From Rostratula benghalensis (lineage: Eukaryota > Chordata > Aves > Charadriiformes > Rostratulidae): a stretch of 64,000 nucleotides of DNA. Below, piece after piece: positions 1-11,600 of this stretch (the stretch's first letter is position 1; each line of letters starts with the position of its first letter). The DNA is taken from positions 1,186,758 through 1,250,757 of the forward strand of contig VXAI01000165.1 in NCBI GenBank assembly GCA_013399305.1, read 5' to 3'. The position numbers and the translations under genes were made by a program. A model generated the notes under the pieces. It was not told the origin of the DNA. It worked only from the letters and a program-made list of their open reading frames with translations, and searched no databases.

Positions 1-790
1 AACGGCTTTGAAGTTTGCTCTTCACTCCGTAGGCAGCTCAGGAAAACTTGACAAAGCTCCATGGCCTTCCTCGGCACACGGTGAGCCAACTCACTGCTGG
101 CATCTACTTCAGTCAAGATTGGGCTGGAAGTCAATGGCCTTGTGCCCACTACTGCCAGCTCTGCATTTGGCACCCTATCTGAAAGCAGCTCTTATTTTAA
201 GCTTTTATTTCAGGGTTGGGGTTTTTTTCCCCTCTACTCCTCTCCTTCTTTCTCTTTCTCTCCCTTTTATATTTTTTTTTTTTTCCTTCTTACTATATAA
301 ATCCTGATATTCTGTTTGAAAAGGCTTTGCAGAACCACTGGAAGCATTTACTAGGGCATGTGTTGGCTTTCCCAGGGCTTGTGGTCCCCAGATCAGGACT
401 GATACAGGGTAGGGCCATGGGCTGCCTCAACCAGAAGATTAGACAGGGCATTTGTAACAGTCCTGTGAGCCTTTTCCAGTTGAAAACCTGAGAAAATTAG
501 GCTCCTGCAGATTAAAGACCTTAAATGAGATTGAATGCAGAAACCCTCCAATTGCCTCTACTCTTCATTAAATTTTACTGCACGCTTAATTATCCAGAGA
601 AGTGTTATTTTGTCTAAATCTTTTTCCTTCACCCAAGTCCCTGCAAGATTATGGGGTTTGAGAACGGGCATAAAAAAGAAAGTGCCTTCACAGAAAGCAA
701 AGCAGACAAAGTGAAGCAGAATTTTGTGTATTCACCAATAGTCAATCTATGAGACCACCTTGGGTCATATCACACAAGGGAGGAAGGGAA

Positions 791-1671
791 GATGACACTA
801 AGCTAGGTGGGAGTGTTGATCTGCGGGAGGGCAGGGAAGTTTTGGGATAGGGACTTGGATAGATTGGATGGATGGGCCAATGTCAACGGGATGAGCTTCA
901 ACAAGGCCAAGTGTCAGGTCCTGCACTTGGCCCACAACAACCCCATGCATGACTACAGTCTTGGGGAAGTGTGGCTGAAGCTGTCAGGCAGAAAAGGACC
1001 TGGGGGTTCTGGTTGACAAGAGGCTGAACATCAGCCAGCAGTGAGCACGGGTGGCCAAGAGAGCCAATGGTATCCTGGCTTGTATTAGAAATAGTGTGAC
1101 CAGCAGAAGTAGGGAGGTGATTGTCCCCCTGGACTCAGCACTGGTGAGGCCACACCTTGAGTATTGTGTTCAGTTTTGGGCACCTCAACACAAGAGAGAT
1201 GACGAGGTGCTGGAGCAAGTGCAGAGGAGGGCAACAGAGCTGGTGAGGGGCCTGGAGAATAAATCTTAATGAAGAGCGATTGAAGGAGCTGGGACTGTTT
1301 AGTTTGAGGAAGAAGAGGCTGAGGGGAAACCTCATTGCTCTCTACAACTACTTGGAAGGGCATTGCAGAGAGGTTGGTGCTGGTCTCTTATCACGGGTGA
1401 TTAGCGATAGAACGAGAGAGAATGGATTCAAGCTACAACAGGGTAGGTTTAGGCTGATCATTAGGAAAGAATTTTTCCCAGGAAGAGTGGTCAGACCCTG
1501 GAATAGGCTGCCCAGGGAGGTGGTGGAGTCCCCATCCCTGGATGTATTTAAGAGTCATTTAGATGTGGTGTTGGAAGATTTGGTGCAGGGGAGAACTTTG
1601 TAGAGTAGGACTGATGGTTGGACTTGATGATCCCAAGGGTCTCTTCCAACCTGAATGATTCAATCATTCTA
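791..1671 (+). mobile_element. CR1 LINE, 3' part with reverse-transcriptase C-terminus
   Basis: Translated pieces match the CR1 ORF2 C-terminal region in order across frames. FNKAKCQVLHLAHNNP is at about 890-945, [16 protein letters not shown] at 1141-1190, and [20 protein letters not shown] near 1497-1556. The 3' end reads GATCCCAAGGGTCTCTTCCAACCTGAATGATTCAATCATTCTAAG. Frameshifts and stops break the ORF, so this is a dead copy. At about 880 bp it is the longest CR1 here; it is 5'-truncated, as most CR1s are. Confidence 0.93.
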
Positions 1672-1956
1672 AGATGCCTCCCAGAGAGAGCCCACATCAG
1701 AAAGAGAGGAGATCCTTCCACCTTTTATGGGTGTTCTAAAGGACACCTATGCTTCACTACTCAGTTCAAGGAGTTTTTCTTTCTGTGGCTTGACCAGGGG
1801 CAGTGTCCTATTCACAGTTGTCCTTGCAAACCAAGTAACTTGTGGCTTCTACTGATGTCTGATCAGATCTGAAGGTACTTCTCCCCGCAAGCTGCTGCTC
1901 CTATAAATAGTCTTCTCATGGAGCCCAGATCTGCAGAAATCGTCCCATACATCTCA

Positions 1957-2040
1957 AAGGAGGCGTCCCTGCCCACAGTCAGGGAGGGTTGGAACTCAAT
2001 GATCTTTAAGGTTCCTTCCAACCCAAACCATTCTATGATT
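1957..2040 (+). mobile_element. CR1 3'-end fragment
   Basis: GGCGTCCCTGCCCAC, followed by GATCTTTAAGGTTCCTTCCAACCCAAACCATTCTATGATT, is the typical CR1 3' tail in sense orientation. Only about 84 bp remain. Confidence 0.85.
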
Positions 2041-5000
2041 TTTCCCCAGATTGAGTACTAAAGGATCTTCTGGTAACTATGCCCTTGAGGACTGCATGGG
2101 TCATGGGTGAAGGTGGGGTAGACACCACCACCACTAGGGACAAGACTCTTCTGGGGAAAAGTGATTTGCTTTCCACTGCCTCAGAAATGGATTTTGTTCC
2201 CCAGCAATGTCCTTTGTAGGTGGTGGGCATTTCTCCCTGGTGCTGCTAGAATCTGGGGAGCAGGAAGGGTTGTTGCCTTTCTATGGAGAGGGTTTAATGC
2301 GGCAAGGGGTGGAGAAGACATTTCTGAATGCAGGACAGAGGCTGAGCAAACCTGGGCTGTCAGGGCATGGACCAGATGACCTAATAGGCCTCTCACATTC
2401 CTGATCTGTGATTTATAAATGCACTTTTCGGTCTCAGCAAGCGACTCCAGTAACTGTGAGTTTTATTTTCCATCTCCATTACCCTTTACTTTTTCCTCCT
2501 GAAGCTTGGAGGTGTTTCCAATTATAGGTTCTCACAAGAAAAGGCATGAAGTTCAGGCCTGAGAGATGTTCAGAAAACACCTTCCCGTGTCTTGCATTTT
2601 TATTCTTGGCCAAATGAGCTCAGCTCATTTGACAAGAAACAAGCCATTACTGCCATTTACTGAGTTCTCCCCAAAGGGGCCACAGTCCTTCCTCTCTTGA
2701 CCATCTGGCAGATGTTTTTCCCTCTTCCAAGAAGAGAATTTCGTTATTGATGCATTATAAATCTGTTTCTGTTCAGGCTATCTGAAAAAACATGATCTTG
2801 TCGTAAGAAATCCCCTGTTTTTTTCACAATGGGTATGAATTTCACTCTGAATTCAGATCTCATCCGAACTCGTTGGTGGTTATTTCTGCTGTTCCTGACT
2901 TGTCTGTAATGTTGAGATGCAGGTGCCTAAATGTAGGCTTCTGTGTCCTTTAAAGTTACTGAAAAACCCTGTACAGGATTAGAAAACATGGTGCAGGACC
3001 TAGGAGATATCTGCATCCTTCTGGATGAAATATCCCAAGGTCTTTGAAGCGTTACCTGACACCTCTGACTAGAAAGCTGAGTTGATGCCCCTTCAGGCAG
3101 CACTTCTCAGGAACCTGGAGCCTTCCTAATTTTCCTGAAGCTCAGGCTGTGATGCTCTCTCATTTCATCTGCCTCACCCTGCCTGCTTATTTTGCTGCTG
3201 AGACACACCATGCTGGAGTATTTATCATCTTTACTCATTAGTGACAAGCTGCTTTGGCTTCTTGCCTGATCTGCATTTCAGCCCATTCCTGAAAGCTGCT
3301 GATAGGCTTTCTGGGATAAGTTTTCCCTGGTTTCTGGTGCCAAGTTCTAGGGGTTGGACACATCTCACTCAACTCTGTACTTATACGCTCCAGATGTCTG
3401 CATCCAAGCCTGGTGCCTGGGTTGCCTCTATAAGCAGTGCAGAAAATGAGCAGTTCTAGGGCATGGTGTTATCCTACTGTAGATCTCAAAAGCACATTGG
3501 GCTATTTACTCCCTAGACATAGTTTTTCCTTTCCATGGGCTGAAGAAGGACTCTAAAGGACTATCATGAAGTCCACACTGGACTGCAAGGTTTGCGGTCA
3601 GGTGACGTTCATGTTGTCCAAAGACTCATTCCTTCAAGGACATGACATATCTGAACACCCAGAATATCACCAACAGGTTTTTGTCTCCACCAGCTCAGGT
3701 TCAGCACTGGTTCATGGCCAAGGCAGGATGAGTTGCCTTCTCAAGGTGCCTCTCTCCATCCAGGGAGCATTGCATAAGCAACAGGAGCTGAGATGAACTA
3801 CAGGGTAGAATTTCTGACAATTAAATGCTCCACTTTTTTCCCTTGAAATTCACTGGCCAAAACTTCTGTTCACCGTATATTTAATGGACCTTTTTAAATA
3901 TATGTATGATGTATATATTTACATAGTTAGCAGAGTGGTGGTTTCCCTTCCAAGTTTGCCACTGATTATCTCGTGCCAGAAATGCCAAACTCCAGCTGCC
4001 TGGGAATTTGTCAGTGTGACCTACTCAGCTCTAGCAAGGATCGCAGCTTTTCCCTGCTGGAAGAGGGGTTGAGGTTAGCAGTTGCACACAGCCTGGAGGG
4101 AGCTCCAACATACACAGCAGCTGGTTCAAGCCAACCTTGAGGGAGCTGGTGGAACATAGATGTGTTTTCCTGAAAACCGGAGATCAGAGCTAAAACCCCG
4201 ACCTTGGTTAGGGCTCAATTTTAGCTCCGTTTCCATCTCATTTAACTTCTGAAGGATGTGGATGTTACAGTAATAAAGTGAAATGCACCCAGAAATGTGT
4301 CTGCTAATAAGCCAAACTAACCAAGATGGCTTAGGATGAAACTGAAAGGCAACACATTTAACAAGGAGAGAAGGAAATATGTGTTAAGGCGGTTGTGTTG
4401 CCAGGATCAGATGCCAGTTCCTGATGCAGCCAGCTAGAAAGTTGTTTTATGGGAATGAATAACATTTATGACTACCCTAAGCAGGTCATAAAGATACAAA
4501 GAGAGTTATACACCAGGCTTCTGCCAATCACTGTGGGTTCTTGGGGAAGAAGAGCACAGCCCCTTATGATGCATAACACCGCTTGCTTTTTAATTGTTTT
4601 TACCTGGAAACTGGCCATTGCCCAGTATAAAAACCAATGGGGTCTTTGGGGTCTTGTTGGTTTCTTCCACGGTAATGTATGTGCTGATGCTAGTGGATCC
4701 CTTCTCAGTTTTGACCATGGTACTGTCTTTGCATATACTGTGCTTCTTCATGGCATTTTTGGAGAATGGAGAAACAGACTTATCCACGTGCACCAGGGAT
4801 GGAATTAGTGAAGACCCTTGGCATTAACTCTAAGGAAAAGCATCTGCTTTGCAAACTTGGTGGCTTTTCCCTAGGCCTAGCAGGGGATTTTTTCCATAAT
4901 TAATTACATGACATTTAGCATAATCCTTAGAGAGTGTGTGAGACAGATGCTGAACACAAAACACTGATAACACCAACTTAACTATTTTTTTTTTTTCCCC

Positions 5001-5440
5001 CTGAATACCACAGTCTTGGAAGACCCAGCTTTCTGTTATCAGGGAACTGATGGGTCATTTTTTACTGTGTTGGGAGGTCTGTCCTCTTCATTCTTCAGGA
5101 AAAAACCTTCCCATAAGGATTTACACATTCATTCAACTTGGCATGTGCCCCAGGAGCTTTGTGCAGGCTCCTCTAGATAATGGAGAGAAACACACGCTTC
5201 TAAGAAGGTGTTTCTTCCCACCTACCTTAAACACCTACTTTAGATGAGATAAAACCCTCTTAAAAGTTTCCCATCTTCTCACCAGCTTTAATTAAGCGCT
5301 TTTTTACAGGTAGCTAAAATTAAGTCGGATGAACACACGCCAAAGCATTCACTGAACTGGAGGCAGTGGGGAAATTAATATTGACCTGAAGATTAACTTT
5401 TTTTTTGCAGGTTTTAATGCCTTTTTTGCATGTGTTTGTC

Positions 5441-5447
5441 TCCTCAG
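5441..5447 (+). other. WNT11: Exon 2 splice acceptor with upstream decoy AG
   Basis: The acceptor TCCTCAG follows a pyrimidine-rich tract. A second, T-rich acceptor-like sequence (TTTTTTTGCAG) ends at 5410, 37 bases earlier. If exon 1 ends in phase 2, as exon 2 requires, use of the upstream AG would place an in-frame TAA at 5415-5417 almost immediately. The downstream AG is therefore the only productive choice. Confidence 0.7.
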
Positions 5448-5683
5448 AGCCCTGTCCAAGACTCCTTCGGCTTTGGCCCTGAATCAAACCCAGCACTGCA
5501 AGCAGCTCGAAGGCTTGGTTGTTTCCCAGGTGCAGCTGTGCCGCAGCAACCTGGAGCTGATGCAGACCATCATCCAGGCAGCACGGGAAGTGATAAAGAC
5601 CTGCCGTAAAACTTTTTCGGACATGCGGTGGAACTGCTCTTCCATTGAGCTGGCTCCTAACTACCTGCTGGACCTAGAGAGAG
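5448..5683 (+). CDS. WNT11: WNT11 coding exon 2
   Basis: This exon encodes mature N-terminal residues 29-106 plus the first base of codon 107. It begins after the pyrimidine-rich acceptor ending TCCTCAG (AG at 5446-5447) with one base that completes a codon begun in exon 1. It then reads [17 protein letters not shown]. It carries four cysteines, the first sequon NQT (Asn40) and the second NCS (Asn90) inside the Wnt hallmark MRWNCSS. It ends DLERG with the glycine codon split G|GC at donor GTAAAC (5684). A second AG at 5448-5449 could shift the start by two bases, but frame with the expected exon 1 favours 5448. The exon 1 end was not found in the window. Confidence 0.96.
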
Positions 5684-8600
5684 GTAAACAGCCCTGCTGG
5701 CTCAGCGGGGGATATGAGTGAGTAGAGTCAGCCAGCGTGTATGTCTGCGTGCCTGGGCGGGGAGGGGTCTTGCTACCAGGGAAAATGTGGAGGAACGGTG
5801 TAATCTAGGTGTCCTCTTCTCTGTGGCCATGTTGGTTACAGCACCAGTCATGCCTAGGAGCTCTTGAGTCCAAGACCTGTCCTCCTACAGCTCTCACAAA
5901 ATATGCTACCATTCTGGTCTGCTCATCTCATTAGGAGTCATGGTATGCTTGCTCACGGCCATGGAGCCATTGTTCAGGGCATGGAGACTTGTCAAGCTGC
6001 ACATGCTACGTGTGAGGCTGCAGTCACCTCTTGTATGGGTCAGAGAGTGGCCTTGTGCTGCACCTCTATGGCCTCCCTCCACCTTCCTCACCTCCATGTA
6101 TGGCAGCTCCATGGCCTGCTGGCAAGAGCAGGCACAGGGGCACAAAGGGGCAGGAGAGTCCATGAAGTACCTTCTTCACATGCTCCAAGAGCAGATCACA
6201 CCACAGTGAACAAGTTGCATAAGTCCATGTGCCTCTTGAACCTGCTAAGATGTTACCTCATGTTGAAGAGCTCACTTTGGAGATGTATTCCAAGCTGGTG
6301 ATGCCATGGGAGATCTCAGCTGCAGTGAACTGGTGTGTTTGCTGGTTTGTGGGGTACAGATTGTGAGAGTCTCTTTTTGGGGAGCATTTGGCTGTTCCAG
6401 GAGGTTGAGGTGGAGTTCTTGTCTCTTCCAGGCACAAGGGAGTCAGCATTTGTGTATGCCCTTTCTGCCGCTGCCATCAGCCACACCATTGCCAGAGCCT
6501 GCACCACCGGGGACCTCCCTGGCTGTTCCTGTGGTCCCATCCCAGGTGAGACACCTGGACCTGGGTATCGATGGGGAGGATGTGCAGACAACCTCAACTA
6601 TGGTCTTATCATGGGGTCCAAATTTTCAGATGCTCCCATGAAGATGAAAAAATCAGGATCACAAGCCAATAAACTGATGCATCTGCACAACAGTGAAGTA
6701 GGGAGACAGGTAACAAATCCACCAGAGTTATTGTAATTGTACAATCATCTGTAGTGATCGGTCGCTCTGTGAGGTCCAGTGTCTCTATCAGCTAGCAAAA
6801 GGAGCAGGTTTCTCCCAGACTGCTCTGATCTCCTTTGGCCTGCTGAAGACTGTGGCTATACAACTCACACTGGGACTCAGGAGGTCCTCAATGCTATAAT
6901 CAGCCACATATAACAGTGGGTGGGATGTCTCATTGTCACCCTTTCCACAGCCAAGGTTGGCTCTGGCTTGCTTACTCCTGGAGGTGTGGTGGGGACGGGT
7001 CCCATCGTGCTCTGCCAAGGGCGTTGCACTGGTGAAGTGCTTGTGTAAGCATGGAGGATTAGCATCTGCCAGACATGTCCACCAGCAGCTGCCTCCCAGC
7101 CACCCCCACAGCCAGCAGGGCTGATTTTCCCTTCTCAAACCACTCTGCGAGTGATTATTCCCATCTCTGGCAGAAGCTGCTTTTAACAGCTTGCATCTTC
7201 TGGAGGGATAATGCCTACCACGCGCAGTGCTTGGTGTGCACCGAGGTGCAAATCCCCACTGCAGATGGAGTAATAGGGGGGGGAACCGTAAAGCTGTCCC
7301 CTGCACCCCATTTCTGGTGCTGCAGAGGTTCCCTAGGCTGGTCCTACCACCCAGCATGGTCCTTCTAGGAGCAGATGAAGCTTGGAGCATGTTGGGCTCA
7401 TTGGCAGCTTACTGTGTAGTTGCAGGTTGAACTCACCTTTGCAGAGCACAACCACACCAAACTTGTCTCTCCTGGGTGTTTTTGTCCAACATTCCCACTC
7501 TATCTGGGTTGTTTTTTGGTGGGTTGTTTTTTTTTTTCTTATTATTATTATTTTCATAAAATAAATGTCTTGAGTTTTTGTTTTAATTGCAACGAGCAAA
7601 TTTTTGTTTGGGACATGGTGTTGCCGTGACTGGTGCATTCATCCATTCCTGGCAGAAATAAGAATAGTGCAGAACCAAAGTAAAAGGCTCTTTTGGCCAC
7701 ATGGCCAGCAGAAAGGCAGGGTGAGGGTGCCCTGAATTTATCAGAGCCTTGACATCTCTGTTTCCCCAAGCCCAAAGCTGCCAGAGGCAGGAATGGATGT
7801 TAATTATCTATTTATGGATTGCTTTGGTTTTCAACTCCTTAGGAATTTAGAGGGTGGAAATGCAGCCCTGGGTAGATATCTGATCAAAATTCAAAATACT
7901 CTTCTGTCTGCTGGCTGCAAAGGCGCCTTGGTGAAAGTAGTCCTGGGCTGATAGTGATCACCAAGGAGCTTGTGGGATCTCATTCCCTTTGCACAGTAGC
8001 TACTCTAGAGTGACTGTGCAGAAATCAGAGCAGCATTCCTCTTTGATAGCAGTCCCTGTTAAGAAAGTGGCTTCTTTAGTGAGCTTGTGGGATGTTTGGA
8101 GGTAAGAGAAGGGCATTTCCTAACTCCTGCATTCCTTTTTGCAGGTCTTGAAAGCCTCTCTTGAAATGAAATGTAAGTGCCATGGAGTTTCTGGGTCATG
8201 TTCTATCAAGACCTGTTGGAAAGGCCTTCAAGAGCTGCGAGACATTGCACTGGACCTCAAAAACAAGTATTTATCAGCCACCAAGGTTGTTCACCGGCCC
8301 ATGGGCACACGCAAATACCTTGTGCCAAAGGATATTGATATCAGGCCGGTTAAAGAGACAGAGCTGATTTACCTGCAGAGCTCACCCGATTTCTGCATGA
8401 AGAACGAGAAAGTGGGGTCGCACGGGACCCAGGACAGGTGAGGGTTTCTGCAGCAGGTGCTGACGGCACTCTGAGCCCCAAAGAGGGAAGGGGAAGAGGG
8501 GAACATGTATTAATAAGAGGCAAATAACTGGGGAGGTAGCATATGCATGCAGGTGAAGGACATCTCTAACATGTGGTATAGTCTACAGTTGTCCAAACCT

Positions 8601-11600
8601 ATTAGTGGTGACCAAGACAAGGCTTCAGACACCTTTTGCTTTATACAGGCAGGCACAAGGTAGCTGTTGAAACCCCCTAAATGGCCCACTTCTGCATGAA
8701 CTTGTAAAGATCAGGCATCTGTTTTGTACTGTGTTGAGTTCCTTTAAGCCATTTCTTGCAGTCACTGCTGATGTGAGGAATTGTTATTCTACTGTAGGGT
8801 CCCTCCAAGCAGGCAAGTGTTAACCCAGTTAGGACCAGCACTCCTAGGCAACCTTAAAAAGAAAGCCCTGTAACTTACAAAGGTGAATTTTTAGGTTTTT
8901 CCTTCCACTGCATTTTAAAATTCCAGGTGTGTTTGTTCCATCCTGCAGAGGAAATTCTTGATCCCATTACTATTAGTGATGTAAGGTCATCATACCCAAA
9001 CCTTCACTGGGCACAATGCTGTCCCCTTTTACAGGCAGCAGACATCCTTCCCAGGATATGTTTAATTCCTTCCAAGACAAACCCATTCCACGTTTCAGCA
9101 GTCTGAGCATCTTTAGGTGGGCAGCAGAACCTTTGACAGCCAAATGATTGTGTATTTCAAGAATTTTGCAGAATTTCTGGGATTTTGGTTAAATGGCTGG
9201 AATGTCTGGATTTCAAGCTAACTTATTAGCTTCTATTTGCTGGCTTGGCTTTCTAGGGATAGTTCTCATAATTCTTCTTCACTCTTTGTGTTACTTTCTG
9301 GTGGAAACCCATACAGTCAAGTTGCAAGGGGCATGCGCCTGCCCTTTTGTGGGGTGTCTTCATTTTAATTCTTGTTGCGTGTAGTGGTCTTTGGATCACT
9401 TTATTTCAAAGGAGACAAGGTTTTGCTATAATGGAAATGAAGTAAATGACTCAAATACAGTAAAGATACTCTTTGGATACCTTTGAATCATATGAATTAT
9501 TTAATATGGAGACTTTAGAAGCTATCCTTTGGCAATGGCCATTTAATCTGGAACCACAACTCTGTAGTCAATATATCAGCTTTTAACTGGTGGAGCTGCT
9601 CAGGAGGTGATGACAGTTGAGACAAGGGTGTCCTTGCTGTCCCTTGATGCTTTGTGGCAGTTAGTTGCAGTGTTGTGTCCTTCATTAGGACCAAAACCAG
9701 CAGTTGGCTCTACAACAGTGCTTATCTGTCAGATCTGTGGTGGGAGCACCAAGATGATGTTCATCACCAGTCCACTGGTGGAGCAGTAATTAGCAAGTGA
9801 AGATGTTTATGGGTCATTGAAGGCTGTAGAGAAAAAGTGTGTGTTGAAACTGAGGGAGAACATCATTTGAGTGGAAGTGATGTTTTTGTGTATTTCTCTG
9901 GATTTTGACAAACTTGTGTCTTGCAAAAGAACTCTTTGTTGTGCTACTCTGTTTTGCAATGAAAAAAAAAAAAGTGGAGGTTATTTGGAAATTAGTTTTA
10001 TAGGAGTTGCATGAAATCAACAGGTTGTGTCAAAACCAAGCTGAGTCCATTACAGATTTGCCAAGTAAAACATTTTCTTTGAACTGAAATCCTCTCATGG
10101 GGGAGGGAGGCATGAGTTCTTCTTCATCTAATTTCATTTTACAGCAGATTTTGCCTTTTTATCCCAGCTAAGGATGAAAAACATGTCAAGGTCTTGAATG
10201 ACTTTTTTCTTTTTCCTTCTGAGGATAGGAAAATGTGTATTGCAGGCGTCTGTTTATCCCAAGCTGGGTGACAGCAGTGATTGTGAGCCTGCCAGGCGAG
10301 GGTCCACGGGAAGTGAGATTGAGTGAGGATTTAGAGGACTGAGATATTAAGGCAGGAGGGGATGACTTTCAAAAGGAACCTGTCAAGAAATACTCCTTAT
10401 TCTTGGATGTGCAAGATGGTGATGGCCGTGGGAGGGAAGGAGGGAGAGATAGTCCCGTGTTGAGCTGCAGGCGTCTCTCGGGCCAAGCTTTAAGGTCATG
10501 TGTAGTTACGCTCATTTTCATCACAGATCCATCTGCCAGCTCTTGAGAGGACGCCTGGTGTCTCAAAACTGGCACGTGTAACACAAGCCTTAGCATCCCT
10601 TATTCTGCATTAAATTAGCAGAGGAAATACATGAACATGCGTTTGCAGATCAGTTCATTCTTCCTGGGGGGAGCCGGGCAAAGGAGGGGAGCTTCCCTAA
10701 CCTCCTTTTCCCATAGATGCCTTTTTTCCCTTCTCAATTTTTCTCTCACTGAGAGGACATCTAAATGCCTTTTAAATGCAGTGGCTCTGTTCCAGCTAGC
10801 CCTGGGGCTGCAGAGATAGCACCTAATGACAGGGACGAGGGAGAAGAAACAAAAGGGATGCTGTTAGAGAGGGCAGGAAAAATTGTGGTTCCTGCTTACT
10901 CTGCAAAGATGTGAAAATGCTCTCACGGAAATAGCCCAAACAGGTTTTTGTTTTATAAGCCAACTCCCGGAGGCATCTTAACATTTTATCCTCGTGTACA
11001 TCAAAATTTTCTAGAGGGAGATCCCGTTGTTTCCTACTAGGCTAATTTTTCAGGTCTTTTATGGCAAATGCAATCAAAAGGGGATTTTTAGTGGTAGTCT
11101 CTCAGTTCATTTTCTCTCTTCTTCCATCACTGGCCATGAATATGGGTGCGGGGATCAGCGTGCGGGATGTTACAGTGCCAAGCCCCCTCACCATGCTCCA
11201 GAAGACATCTGGGCATCTTCAGCAGCTTCTCAGACCCTATGATTTCTGCCTACAAAGGGGTGCAGAATGGAGAAGACCTCATTAGCCACCCTGTTTCACG
11301 TTAGTGGATTAAAAAAATCAGATTGCTTCATTTTTGTTACAAAAAAAAAAAAAAGTATTTTTACATAGCATGAAAAAAAAATTCCTTTCCTCCCTCACGC
11401 TCCTGGTGCTTGCTCAGACCATGCTGGAAGCAGGACAGAGGATGATGGCTCTGTTGCAATACCTTGGATGTATTGAGTTTCAGTGTGTGCTGTAGGGAAC
11501 AATCCTGCACCAGCAGGTGGGTGGAAGGGAGAATCTAATCGGTCGCTTCCATCTCTCTAATTATCCCTCACATTATGCAGACTTATTGTGTGTTTTTCAG

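Larger units (their letters stand above)
1..5447 (+). other. WNT11: WNT11 intron 1, 3' part (no exon 1 found)
   Basis: This stretch precedes the first WNT11 exon in the window. No sequence encoding the expected signal peptide (a hydrophobic leader ending near CYGIKW, followed by a phase-2 donor) was found in any forward frame, so coding exon 1 probably lies upstream of base 1. The stretch holds two CR1 fragments (791-1671, 1957-2040) and several chance open frames. A polypyrimidine run and AG at 5399-5410 form a decoy acceptor just ahead of the real one. Confidence 0.75.

Noticed and set aside
1051..1603. Open frames of 72 and 107 codons
   Set aside because: They are broken CR1 ORF2 pieces, already covered by the 791-1671 element.
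2265..2405. Possible further CR1 tail (GACCAGATGACCTAATAGGCCTCTCAC)
   Set aside because: Only a loose resemblance to the CR1 3' end and no upstream CR1 sequence; too weak to list.
5310..5340. Possible WNT11 exon 1 end (AAAATTAAGTCGGATGAAC)
   Set aside because: Reads Ile-Lys-Ser-Asp where Ile-Lys-Trp is expected, and no donor or signal peptide precedes or follows it.
6788..7390. 200-codon minus-strand open frame in WNT11 intron 3
   Set aside because: No recognisable domain, lies inside a well-defined intron on the opposite strand, and locally higher GC lowers stop density.
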